52,865 nucleotides of DNA from the NCBI GenBank assembly GCA_005110385.1, contig DUDT01000022.1:1-52865 (forward strand). Reading direction: 5' to 3'. The stretch is from Candidatus Melainabacteria bacterium (GTDB lineage: Bacteria > Cyanobacteriota > Vampirovibrionia > LMEP-6097). Positions 41,410 to 50,213 of this stretch are shown here, piece by piece (within the stretch, counting starts at the first letter, position 1; the number at the start of each line of letters is the position of its first letter). Made by a program: the position numbers and the translations under genes. Below the pieces are notes generated by a model. It did not search any database, had not been told where the DNA came from, and saw only the letters and a list, made by a program, of their open reading frames with translations.

Positions 41410-42201
41410 ATGACTAAACCTCTAATCATCGCTAACTGGAAACTTAATATGACTCAAAAGCAGTCAAGTGAATTTATTAAAGATTTCGCAGAGAAAGTTA
41501 AAGCTAGCCAAAACCAAGTAGATATAATTCTTTCAGCACCTTTTACTAGTTTAGAAACTGTAGTAAAAGCTCTTACTAATAATGGATTAGAGAAAGTCAC
41601 TGTCGCTAGCCAAAATGTTAGCGAACATGAGAGCGGTGCTTTTACTGGTGAGATTAATACCGAAATGCTAAAAGAAATAGGTGTTCAAGCTGTCATAGTG
41701 GGGCATTCAGAGCGCAGAGAAATATTTAACGAAACTAATGAGACTATTAAATCGAAATCGAAAAAGGTTTTAGATTCTAACCTAAAACTAATATTTTGCT
41801 GCGGTGAGTCTCTAGAAACTAGAGAAAAAGATGAAACCGATAAATGGATAGAAACTCAGATCAGATCAGCTTTCAATGATTTAGATTTCAGTAAAGTAGA
41901 GAATGATCAAATAGTTATAGCCTATGAGCCGATCTGGGCTATAGGTACTGGTAAAACCTGTGATTCAATTGAAGCTAATAGAGTAATTCAGAATATTAAA
42001 GATCTAATTAAAAATATTTTCCCTGCAAGCTTAGCTAACTCAACAAGAGTTCTCTATGGTGGTTCAGTCAAACCTTCTACTATAGAAGAACAAATGGCTC
42101 AAACAGCTATAGATGGAGCTTTAGTCGGTGGTGCATCATTAAAAGCTAATGATTTTGCAGATATCGTTAATTTTTCAACGAAAGCCGTACTAAATGCCTA
42201 G
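41410..42201 (+). CDS. tpiA: Triosephosphate isomerase
   Basis: TpiA interconverts dihydroxyacetone phosphate and glyceraldehyde 3-phosphate. The start at 41410 gives MTKPLIIANWKLNMTQKQ, the family N-terminus with the catalytic Lys; a longer frame from 41392 would add six residues inside the promoter. Catalytic His in VIVGHSERREIFNE, catalytic Glu in IAYEPIWAIGTGK, and phosphate loop VLYGGSVKPS and GALVGGASLKA are present. 263 residues is normal. Confidence 0.97.
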   Translation: MTKPLIIANWKLNMTQKQSSEFIKDFAEKVKASQNQVDIILSAPFTSLETVVKALTNNGLEKVTVASQNVSEHESGAFTGEINTEMLKEIGVQAVIVGHSERREIFNETNETIKSKSKKVLDSNLKLIFCCGESLETREKDETDKWIETQIRSAFNDLDFSKVENDQIVIAYEPIWAIGTGKTCDSIEANRVIQNIKDLIKNIFPASLANSTRVLYGGSVKPSTIEEQMAQTAIDGALVGGASLKANDFADIVNFSTKAVLNA

Positions 42202-42272
42202 GTAGTTTTTCGCATTCTAAAGCCATTAGCTACTCGCTTTGGTATATGGAATAATGTTAAAATTAAATTTAG

Positions 42273-42638
42273 ATGTTTTTCTTTAGGAATAATAACGATA
42301 CCACTCCATCCATTAAGACTGATGGTCTTGATTTCCATAAATTCTTTAGCTCAAGAGAAAAAGAAGATATCATTATGCTCACTAAAGAGGTCTCTGACTC
42401 TGCTAAGACTTTTTTTGAAACTAGTGTAAGCTCACTTGTAGGTCACGTCCCAAGCGAGCTTGCTGATGTCTCCATCACTATGAATAAAGACGCTCTCAGT
42501 CATTTACTTTTCAGTGCTATGGTAACTGGGTATATGACCAAATCTGTTGAAAGTAAGCTTGAGTTAGACATGCTTATTAATCAAAACGAGAAAGAAATTG
42601 CTGCTGAGAGAACTCTTGATGTGGAAGATTTATTTTAA
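42273..42638 (+). CDS. DUF760-like protein
   Basis: 121 residues. The segment VSSLVGHVPSELADVSITMN followed by KDALSHLLFSAMVTGYMTKS and VESKLELD resembles the DUF760 family, found mainly in cyanobacteria and plant plastids, where the pattern is ...LLG..P...F.V.I..sre.L..LL.SAMMTGY.L...E.RlELe. Function of the family is poorly known; in plants some members are linked to plastid protease regulation. I made the match by eye. A TAAAAT box nine bases upstream and no ribosome binding site. It follows tpiA by 71 bases. Confidence 0.6.
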   Translation: MFFFRNNNDTTPSIKTDGLDFHKFFSSREKEDIIMLTKEVSDSAKTFFETSVSSLVGHVPSELADVSITMNKDALSHLLFSAMVTGYMTKSVESKLELDMLINQNEKEIAAERTLDVEDLF

Positions 42639-42713
42639 ATTTATACAAAGTTATTTACACTTCAATTAATATTAGACACGCAATTTCAAGACTGAAGTCG
42701 CAATATCTCTCAT

Positions 42714-42950
42714 TCAGTGAATCTTCCTAACAACTAAAAACCAAGTCCCATCATCCAAGCTACTCAGAGAAACTATTTCATGCCCTTCCTCGGAAAGACT
42801 CTTAGGCACACTATCATAAGCTTCGCCATCATCAATAAAAATCTCTAAAACTGTTCCCACCTCAGAATCATCTAAAGCAATTTTCGCCCTAACGAAGTTC
42901 AATGGACACTTTACACCTCGTAAATCTAGCTTCTTGATTAGGTTTGACAT
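42714..42950 (-). CDS. TusA/SirA-like sulfur-carrier protein
   Basis: 78 residues with the defining LDLRGVKCPLNFVRAKIAL motif; the Cys of the CP motif carries persulfide sulfur. The remainder (VLEIFIDDGEAYDSVPKSL and WFLVVRK) fits the two-layer TusA fold. Members deliver sulfur for tRNA thiolation or other pathways; which applies here is unknown. It diverges from fabD, whose promoter overlaps its start. Confidence 0.88.
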   Translation of the reverse strand: MSNLIKKLDLRGVKCPLNFVRAKIALDDSEVGTVLEIFIDDGEAYDSVPKSLSEEGHEIVSLSSLDDGTWFLVVRKIH

Positions 42951-42973
42951 TCTTTTAGATTATCTCATATAAT
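42944..42973 (+). promoter_or_regulatory. Consensus sigma-70 promoter of fabD, leaderless
   Basis: TTGACA (42944-42949), an 18-base spacer and TATAAT (42968-42973): both hexamers are perfect consensus. The fabD ATG at 42982 is nine bases from the end of the -10 box, so the transcript begins at or within a base or two of the start codon. Confidence 0.8.
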
Positions 42974-42981
42974 GTTTAGTC

Positions 42982-43953
42982 ATGATAAGAGCTATAGTAT
43001 TTCCAGGACAAGGTGCACAGTACGCTGGCATGGGTAAAGACCTTTACCTAGAATTCCCTAAAGTAAAAGAGATTTATGATCAAGCAGACCAAATCTTTAA
43101 TGACTACTATAAAGGTAGTGAATACAGCATCAGCAGCTTATCTTTTGGTGAAGATGAGGTCACTTTACAGAATACAGCTTATACTCAGCCAGCTATATTA
43201 ACTTTAAGCATTGCGGTAGTAGAAACACTAAAACATAAAAATCTTTTAAATTTAGATTCAGTAAAATTCACTGCTGGTCATAGTCTTGGAGAATTTTCTG
43301 CTCTATATTTTTCAGGAGTACTATCTTTCGAAGACTGCCTGAAACTCGTCATTAAAAGAGGCGACCTAATGTCTAAAGCACCTAAGGGGGCTATGAGTGC
43401 GGTAGTAGGATTAAGTGAAAATGATTTAAACAGCGTAATTAAAGACTTTTCTAATGTCTCAGTAGCTAATTTTAATTCACCAGATCAAATCGTTATAACT
43501 GGTTCAGAAACCGAGGTATTAGCCGCTAACCAAGCATTAGAAACCTATGGAACAGCTAAAGAACTTAAATTAAGAGTTATACCACTTACAGTAGGTGGTG
43601 CGTTCCACTCACCACTTATGAAAGAAGCATCTCTAGAGTTTTCTAAGCTTATAGATTCAGTTAAATTTAATACCCCAAGCATTCCAGTAATCCAGAATAT
43701 TTCCGCAGAAGCTGTGAGCGACTCAGAACAGATAAAAACTAATCTTAAATTACAGATGACTGGCTCAGTTAAATGGACGCAAACTGTTCAAAAGTTAATA
43801 AATCCAGAAAATCAAATCAGTGAGATTTTAGAACTAGGTCCAGGAAAAGTTTTAAACGGTTTAATAAAAAAACAAGATCGTAGATTTCCAGTAAAAAGCA
43901 TACAGTCAGTGGCTGACATCGCGGCACTTAATCCAGAGCTTTTAGAAGCTTAA
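42982..43953 (+). CDS. fabD: Malonyl-CoA:ACP transacylase
   Basis: FabD loads malonate onto acyl carrier protein for fatty acid synthesis. The 323-residue protein has IVFPGQGAQYAGMGKDLY, the nucleophile Ser in TAGHSLGEFSAL, the Arg in CLKLVIKRGDLM, the catalytic His in VGGAFHSPLM and PVIQNISAEAV near the end. Other fab genes are not in the window; secG follows. Confidence 0.97.
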   Translation: MIRAIVFPGQGAQYAGMGKDLYLEFPKVKEIYDQADQIFNDYYKGSEYSISSLSFGEDEVTLQNTAYTQPAILTLSIAVVETLKHKNLLNLDSVKFTAGHSLGEFSALYFSGVLSFEDCLKLVIKRGDLMSKAPKGAMSAVVGLSENDLNSVIKDFSNVSVANFNSPDQIVITGSETEVLAANQALETYGTAKELKLRVIPLTVGGAFHSPLMKEASLEFSKLIDSVKFNTPSIPVIQNISAEAVSDSEQIKTNLKLQMTGSVKWTQTVQKLINPENQISEILELGPGKVLNGLIKKQDRRFPVKSIQSVADIAALNPELLEA

Positions 43954-44032
43954 TGGGACTGTTTCACTGAAATGTGAAATTTTCCTTGAAATACATTTAT
44001 TAAATAATATTCATGTTATTATTAATGAACTT

Positions 44033-44257
44033 ATGCTTAACTTCATAACAGTTATTCAGATTTTATCTGGCTTAGCCACTGGCTTTTTAATTTTAGCGCA
44101 TGAACCTAAATCAGAGGGACTGGGTTCTATCGGTGGTTCAGCTCACCATTTTAAAGGCATGCAAAGCAGTGCTGAAGATAAACTAGATCAGCTTACTTGG
44201 GCTTCTTTTATTCTTTTTCTTGGGGCTTCTATTATTCTTGGTTTTAACTTAGTTTAA
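44033..44257 (+). CDS. secG: Preprotein translocase subunit SecG
   Basis: SecG assists SecYEG-driven export. The 74-residue protein has two membrane helices (about 3-21 and 54-73) joined by the conserved polar loop EPKSEGLGSIGGSAHHFKGM and QSSAEDKLDQLTW, the SecG arrangement. It follows fabD by 79 bases. TATTAA lies seven bases before the ATG. Confidence 0.85.
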   Translation: MLNFITVIQILSGLATGFLILAHEPKSEGLGSIGGSAHHFKGMQSSAEDKLDQLTWASFILFLGASIILGFNLV

Positions 44258-44359
44258 GTTTAACGACTTTAGTAATTTAAAATAATATCAAAAACTATAT
44301 TTTTTAGACCTTGTCTAAATGCTTGAGTATTTAAGTCATTATCGAAAGGTTTCAGAAAA

Positions 44360-46780
44360 ATGATTCATCCTAGTCCTAATAGAAAAGTTTCTTTCCTAAT
44401 ATTAAGACATCAATGGAATAAAGCTTTTTCCGATTACCAGGAAAAATTAATACCAATGGAAGTAGCACCAAATCAAAGCTGTAATCAAAGACTTTTGGCA
44501 GAAATATTATCAAAAAAGCAGCAGTCTACAGATTTTTTTGACTACATGGAACAATTAATACAGATGAAAGTAGGAGAAGCAGGCTTAGATTCCACTTCAT
44601 CGCTTCAAAAGACAGAAGAAAATTGTGGCGATATTCTTCTGGATCAGGTTGAAAATATAATCACCGCCAAGCTAAAACCCACCGATGGGAAAGAAATGTT
44701 AGACATTATTTCCGAAGCTACCTCAAAGATCAGTGAGGGGATTAACAGAGAACTTAATTCTTTAGTGGCACAAATGAACTCAATAAACGAAGGTTCTGGA
44801 ATAATTACTCCTCCAGTAATAGAAGAAAAAGAAAAATCAAAAATCAGGACAGAACTAATAAAAATATTTCAAATAGACACGGAGATACTAAACAAAGTAA
44901 CTGATGCAATATTTCGCGTAGACAAACAGATTCTAGAAGATCACGAAGAAAAAATCTGGAGGGCTATCTCTTTGATTAAGAGTGAACCCCACCATGATCC
45001 ATTACATTATTTAAAGGAATTTAAACTAGCTATGGAGACCTTACCTCTTGATCTAAGATCAAAGCTGGTTCCCATTATTTATGAGAAACCACCTCATAAC
45101 ATTCCCTTGCACATACACCAGTCCTATTTTTGCAATGTTGATGATTATAGAAAGAACCCTACTCTAAAATTTGAACCAGGGTGCGACCTATCTGGATATT
45201 ACTTAAGAGATTTAGATTTTAGAACTTATGATTTTGACATACAGAAACTTAATTTTAGAGGAGCAGACATGATTCGTGCAGACCTAAGCAAATCAAATTT
45301 TAGCTCCCTAGTACTAAATGAGGCTGATTTAACTGAGGCTGATTTAACTCACACTAATTTCATTGGTAGCAAACTCATAGGTACCAAACTAAGCGGTGCT
45401 TACTGGGAAGAAGGACTCAATAAAAGGGTTCTAATACTGGAGGGTAGCAGAGTAAGCAATCCTTACTGGGAAAGAGGACAGCCTCCACTAATCGATAGAA
45501 CAACTCGATTTATACCAGACGATTTACTTAATAGTGTAGGACAGGCTGCCTTCCCTTCAAAAAAACTTACGAGTCTTATAAGTACAAAAAATCAAGTACA
45601 AATTGGGGATATTACACTTCCACTGAAAAATAATACTTTAAAAAATGTAGAAATAATTCAAAATGCTTTCAAGGGAGTTACATCTAAAATGAAAGAGCAT
45701 ATTTTAAATAATATCGGTCCCTTTCAAAGACGCGCACTCGAAGCGATTCTTGATTATGAAGACCCTAAGAAAAAAATCACCGCAGCAACAGATCTCTCCC
45801 TAATTCTTCCCGACGAAACACCTGGATTAATAATAATTCCAGATGAGGGTGAGCGCGAGAGTATGCTTGAAGCTGGAATGACAGCTGGGAAGCTGATCCA
45901 AGAGGAGAGACTAGGAGGAGAGCAGAGTTTACAGTATAATTTAGCTCTTATAAAGCAGCAAGCTGCCCTCAAGAATTTACCCGAAGTCTCTGGTAATCAA
46001 ACTAAGAAAGATTTTAGTAAACTAGAAATCACCTTACGTGGCACATCATTTGATCAAGCTATACTCGATTCAGCAAATCTTTCAAGAAAAGATCTCAGTG
46101 AGGCTGTATTTAATGAATGTAGCTTAATTAAAACTGATTTATCTGGGACTAAGCTTCAAAATACTATTTTCAATAACTGTGATCTAAGTGAAGTTGACCT
46201 TAGCGAAGCTAAGATGCAAGGAACTACTTTCCATAACTGCAACCTGAGCAAAAGCACTTGGGAAAAAGCTTTAATGGATGGTGTAAACATGATTAATTGC
46301 ACCATAAAAGATGTAGATATCGAAGAAATGACTTCCCATAATTGGTTTTTAGATCACTGCATACTAGATAATGTCAATTTTAAAGGCTCTGAGGAAGGTA
46401 AAGGAATATTTATTAATCAAATGGGTCTCATCAGCTCAATAATTGTAAATAGTAATATTGAAGGAAATACTAATTTTTATAATGTAGAAGGCATAGGCTC
46501 TGTTCTAGCGGTGAATGACCCAGCGGCAAAGCTCTTAAATAAAGACTTAACGATATCCCCTCTTTCCTATGTAAGTAACAGCCCTATTCAAATAGCTTTA
46601 GAAGCTGTTCTCCAAGAAGGATCTATATATTCAAGAGTTTTTCAAGATGTTGTAGATAATGGCGTAAATTTTGGACCAGTTAATTTAATGGACTTAAGCG
46701 GTCTGTCCCGAGCTGCCATAGGCTACCAACCTCAACGCTCCGCAAGAATAGATCCACGGCTTCTAAAAAGTATGCAGTGA
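44360..46780 (+). CDS. Large protein with two pentapeptide-repeat blocks
   Basis: 806 residues, function unknown. Residues 1-250 are helical and acidic with no recognisable domain. Pentapeptide-type repeats A(D/N)LxxxF form two blocks: about 274-355 (GADMIRADLSKSNFSSLVLN, EADLTEADLTHTNF) and about 550-690 (LDSANLSRKDLSEAVFNECS, CDLSEVDLSEAKMQGTTFHN). They are separated by a helical stretch with basic and acidic clusters. Pentapeptide repeats form a right-handed beta-helix used in protein binding. GAAAGG precedes the ATG by ten bases. No signal peptide. The C-terminus ends in a basic QRSARIDPRLLKSMQ. Confidence 0.8.
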   Translation: MIHPSPNRKVSFLILRHQWNKAFSDYQEKLIPMEVAPNQSCNQRLLAEILSKKQQSTDFFDYMEQLIQMKVGEAGLDSTSSLQKTEENCGDILLDQVENIITAKLKPTDGKEMLDIISEATSKISEGINRELNSLVAQMNSINEGSGIITPPVIEEKEKSKIRTELIKIFQIDTEILNKVTDAIFRVDKQILEDHEEKIWRAISLIKSEPHHDPLHYLKEFKLAMETLPLDLRSKLVPIIYEKPPHNIPLHIHQSYFCNVDDYRKNPTLKFEPGCDLSGYYLRDLDFRTYDFDIQKLNFRGADMIRADLSKSNFSSLVLNEADLTEADLTHTNFIGSKLIGTKLSGAYWEEGLNKRVLILEGSRVSNPYWERGQPPLIDRTTRFIPDDLLNSVGQAAFPSKKLTSLISTKNQVQIGDITLPLKNNTLKNVEIIQNAFKGVTSKMKEHILNNIGPFQRRALEAILDYEDPKKKITAATDLSLILPDETPGLIIIPDEGERESMLEAGMTAGKLIQEERLGGEQSLQYNLALIKQQAALKNLPEVSGNQTKKDFSKLEITLRGTSFDQAILDSANLSRKDLSEAVFNECSLIKTDLSGTKLQNTIFNNCDLSEVDLSEAKMQGTTFHNCNLSKSTWEKALMDGVNMINCTIKDVDIEEMTSHNWFLDHCILDNVNFKGSEEGKGIFINQMGLISSIIVNSNIEGNTNFYNVEGIGSVLAVNDPAAKLLNKDLTISPLSYVSNSPIQIALEAVLQEGSIYSRVFQDVVDNGVNFGPVNLMDLSGLSRAAIGYQPQRSARIDPRLLKSMQ

Positions 46781-46852
46781 AAATCACTCCTCCGCCTTGA
46801 ACTTATTCATTTGGCTACGCGCCCATGAGAAGGATAGAACGTTCTCTACTAT

Positions 46853-48787
46853 TTAATTTAAAAGCTTAGAACTAATTTCGAGCTTAAGCTTCGCTAAAAA
46901 CTCATCCTGTGTCATAGAAACCTGATCCTGCGATCTACGATATCTTACGTTCACAGAGCCAGTTTCCATCTCTTTATCACCGACTATTAGCATATAGGGT
47001 ATCTGATCTTCCTGTGCAGTACGAATCTTATAATTCATACGCTCAGAGCTTAAATCAGCCTTCGCTCTAATATCGTTATCGATTAAATAATCTCTGATAC
47101 TTAAAGCATAGTCATTATGCTTATCAGTTACAGGTATAATCATAACCTGATCTGGAGCGAGCCACAGAGGGAAAGCACCAGCGAAATGCTCTATTAGAAC
47201 CATAGTTATTCTTTCCATAGAGCCGAATATCGCTCTATGAATCATGACTGGTCTTTCAGTATTACTATCACTACCGATATAATGCAGATCGAATCTTTCA
47301 GGCAAATTAAAATCTAGCTGAATAGTCGCCCCCTGCCAGATTCTTCCTAGTGCATCTTTTAATTTAAAGTCTATCTTCGGACCATAAAAAGCTCCATCCG
47401 CTGGATTAATCTCGAACTCAATCCCCAGCTCATTTAGTGATTCAATAAGACCAGTTTCCGCAAAAGTCCATAAATCATCACTACCAATAGCTTTCTCTGG
47501 CTTAGTAGAAACCTCTACTTTAAACTCCAGTCCTAGAACCGAATATATTTTATTAATTAATTTAAATACGCCCTGAATCTCAGGCTTAAACTGCTCTTTA
47601 GTACAAAATATGTGAGCATCATCTTGAGTAAAGCCTCGCACACGCGCAAGCCCATGAACGGCTCCACTAGATTCATTTCTGTAAACTGTACCCATTTCAG
47701 CCATACGAATAGGTAACTCACGATAACTATGCTTACTATTTTTAAAAATAAGTACATGGAAAGGGCAGTTCATCGGCTTAAGAACATACTCTTCTTCGTC
47801 TACTTTTAAAGAATACATATTATCCTTGTAGAAAGAGTTATGACCAGATATATCCCAAAGCTCTGATTTTGCGATATGTGGCGTTACCACAAACTCGTAA
47901 CCAGCCTTAATATGTTCTTTCTCCCAGAACCTTTGTAATTCCTGCCTAATAGTCGCAAGCTTTCTATGCCAGAAAATCAGACCAGCACCAGCCATTTCAT
48001 GTGTAGAAAAATAATCGTGCTGCTTAGCGAGTTTTCTATGGTCTCTAGCTTCACTCTCTTCTTGCTGTTTTAAATAGTTTTGGAATTCTTCTTCATCCCA
48101 CCATACAGTACCATAGACTCTCTGTAACTGATCATTAGCAGTATCGCCACGCCAATAAGCCCCAGAAACATTAGTTAGCTTAAGGTGTTTAATAAATTTA
48201 GTATTCGGCAAATGCGGGCCAGCACAGAGATCTGACCATAATTTCTTTCCATTATTATCCACGAAATAATATTCAGTTGGCACATTATTTCTATGTTCCT
48301 CAAGCAGCTCAGCTTTAAAAATCTCACCATTTGCCTTATATTCAGCTAGTTTCGCATCAACATCTTCCACTAAAGCTCTCTCTATAGTATGAGCCCCTTC
48401 AGCAAAGCGTTTCATCTCTTTTTCTATTTTAAGAAGATCTTCATCGGTAATCTTATGATCCAAAATTTTAAAATCATAAAAGAAACCCCTTTCAGTAGCA
48501 GGTCCCACGCCCACCTTAGCTGACGGAAACATTTTCTGCACTACTGCTGCAAGTACATGGCTAGTAGTATGTCTCAAGACATCATAACTACGATTATCAC
48601 CAACTTTAATGATTTTAACTTTATCGCCATCCTGAATAGGTGTACCTAAATCTTTAACCACACCATTAATTTCAAGAGCGATAGCTTTTTTAGCAAGAGA
48701 GGTCGATATTGCCTTAGCTAAATCAAGGCCACTCGCCCCATCCTCAACAGTTTTCGAGCTACCATCTTCTAAAAATACAGATACCAT
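46853..48787 (-). CDS. thrS: Threonyl-tRNA synthetase
   Basis: ThrRS charges tRNA-Thr and edits mischarged serine. The 644-residue protein contains the N-terminal TGS domain (about 1-62), the editing domain with HTTSHVLAAVVQKMFPSAKVG and the Cys of DLCAGPHLPNT, the class II core with motif 2 YRNESSGAVHGLARVRGFTQ, zinc ligands in MNCPFHVLIF and DDAHIFC, motif 3 GSMERITMVLIEHFAGAFPLW, and the anticodon domain. Length is normal. No T-box leader is visible in the 60 bases upstream of the start. Confidence 0.98.
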   Translation of the reverse strand: MVSVFLEDGSSKTVEDGASGLDLAKAISTSLAKKAIALEINGVVKDLGTPIQDGDKVKIIKVGDNRSYDVLRHTTSHVLAAVVQKMFPSAKVGVGPATERGFFYDFKILDHKITDEDLLKIEKEMKRFAEGAHTIERALVEDVDAKLAEYKANGEIFKAELLEEHRNNVPTEYYFVDNNGKKLWSDLCAGPHLPNTKFIKHLKLTNVSGAYWRGDTANDQLQRVYGTVWWDEEEFQNYLKQQEESEARDHRKLAKQHDYFSTHEMAGAGLIFWHRKLATIRQELQRFWEKEHIKAGYEFVVTPHIAKSELWDISGHNSFYKDNMYSLKVDEEEYVLKPMNCPFHVLIFKNSKHSYRELPIRMAEMGTVYRNESSGAVHGLARVRGFTQDDAHIFCTKEQFKPEIQGVFKLINKIYSVLGLEFKVEVSTKPEKAIGSDDLWTFAETGLIESLNELGIEFEINPADGAFYGPKIDFKLKDALGRIWQGATIQLDFNLPERFDLHYIGSDSNTERPVMIHRAIFGSMERITMVLIEHFAGAFPLWLAPDQVMIIPVTDKHNDYALSIRDYLIDNDIRAKADLSSERMNYKIRTAQEDQIPYMLIVGDKEMETGSVNVRYRRSQDQVSMTQDEFLAKLKLEISSKLLN

Positions 48788-48847
48788 CAGATGTAAATGA
48801 TAGCAGGTAGTAATAGTATTAAGTATGTTTAGAAGCTACCGTAAAAC

Positions 48848-50053
48848 TCAAACTTCAGCAATCTGATTATCTCTTATCACACGTCCATTTTCGTTGGAAT
48901 ATGATGCCAGAAGATGCTGATCTTCGGGTTTAGCAGTATCCGTAGTCTTTTTACTATCTAATTCATTTATAGAAGCATTATTAACCGCATCAGTTCCATC
49001 TAGCTCTGGAGAAGACCTTTCATTGAGAGCCGTTTCTTCAGTAATTAATGCTTCGGCCTGACTCGTCGCATCTGATATCTGTTCCTCGTTAGAATTTATT
49101 TGATTATCGTGAACAGCGACTTCACCTTCCAATCTATCAATTTGTTCTTGAATCAAAGAATTTCCTTCAGTCGCAATATCAGTCTCTCCAAAAGCAGCTT
49201 CACCATTTTGAAGACCAAGTCCGACTTCAGCATTAACCTCTCCCCCAATCTGCTTATCAAAAGTCATATCTGCCTTAAATTCATCAAATGATTCAGCTTT
49301 GAGTTCATGCCAAGCACCATTACTTTCTATCATCGCCGTTCCGTCTTTAGCTATACCAAATATACCTGCACCCTCTTGATTACTGCCAAGAGTACTTATA
49401 GCTGATTTATCTACTTGCTTAGCCTCTGCAAGGTGTTCTTTATCATCTGCAGATCTACCTACTTGCGTTATGGTGCCGTTGACATCTTCAATAAAAATTC
49501 CTCTTGTAAAATATGCGTCCCCTTCTTTAACACTATTTAAATGCACCTTAGACCCATCACTTAACTTAATTTGAGAGTTATCACCAAAATGCGCCTCATC
49601 TCGTCCATCATTCTGAAAATCTAGATGGGGGTCACCATGTACCTTAATTTGCTGACCATTAGGGTCTGTAATAAGAACTTCATCTCCACCTTCACCAACA
49701 TTAGTAGAAATTTTTCCTCCACCAGATGTCACAATATCAGTACCTAAGCTTACATCGTTATTAGTAGACTCTGGTGTCGCAACTGCATCATTATTACCAG
49801 ATTCTACTGCCGTGATTCCAGCGTCAACAGAATCACCTAAAATGCTTGACGATGGCACTTCACTTACAACTTGAGGAGAATTTAGTTGTGCTCTTAGGGA
49901 TTGTATATCGGCTTGAGCTCGCGACCGATCATCCTCTATTGTCGCATTTTCAATTATTAATACATCCCTTATATTTTCAGCATTTTGTCTCTCTACAGCT
50001 GTAGAATCGATAACAGTATTAACTGCTCGTGTTGTTATTTCATTCAGACTCAT
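48848..50053 (-). CDS. DUF1521-like protein with GDPH self-cleavage-type motif
   Basis: 401 residues. AAGGGG seven bases before the ATG supports the start. The central part (about 125-275) has IKVHGDPHLDFQNDG, HFGDNSQIKLSDGSKVHLNS and YFTRGIFIEDVNGTITQVG, like the DUF1521 (metal-ion-inducible autocleavage) domain, of which NopE1 of Bradyrhizobium is the known example; there calcium triggers cleavage between D and P of GD-PHVD. The GDPH also occurs in von Willebrand type D domains, but the Cys pattern of those is absent here. Both flanks are acidic and low in complexity, with a coiled-coil-like C-terminal region. No signal peptide, so export by the flagellar or another non-Sec route is conceivable. 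Confidence 0.6.
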   Translation of the reverse strand: MSLNEITTRAVNTVIDSTAVERQNAENIRDVLIIENATIEDDRSRAQADIQSLRAQLNSPQVVSEVPSSSILGDSVDAGITAVESGNNDAVATPESTNNDVSLGTDIVTSGGGKISTNVGEGGDEVLITDPNGQQIKVHGDPHLDFQNDGRDEAHFGDNSQIKLSDGSKVHLNSVKEGDAYFTRGIFIEDVNGTITQVGRSADDKEHLAEAKQVDKSAISTLGSNQEGAGIFGIAKDGTAMIESNGAWHELKAESFDEFKADMTFDKQIGGEVNAEVGLGLQNGEAAFGETDIATEGNSLIQEQIDRLEGEVAVHDNQINSNEEQISDATSQAEALITEETALNERSSPELDGTDAVNNASINELDSKKTTDTAKPEDQHLLASYSNENGRVIRDNQIAEV

Positions 50054-50122
50054 TATTTTTCCCCTTCATGTCTCTTCTTTCTTTAAGTGGAATTTTATAT
50101 ACGCGAAAAACGTAGCAGCCAT

Positions 50123-50157
50123 AAAAAGCTATTAAAATCAAAAAAATCCAGCTTTTT
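50123..50157 (-). terminator. Possible weak terminator between 50214 and 48848 genes
   Basis: AAAAAGCT (50123-50130) and AGCTTTTT (50150-50157) can pair, and the stem ends in a T-run on both strands. The stem is only 8 bp, mostly A-T, with a 19-base loop, so efficiency would be low. Confidence 0.3.
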
Positions 50158-50213
50158 GTATCATACATTTTTAGAGTTAAGGTTTATTTATGCTTACAGA
50201 TTTTTCTGATTTT

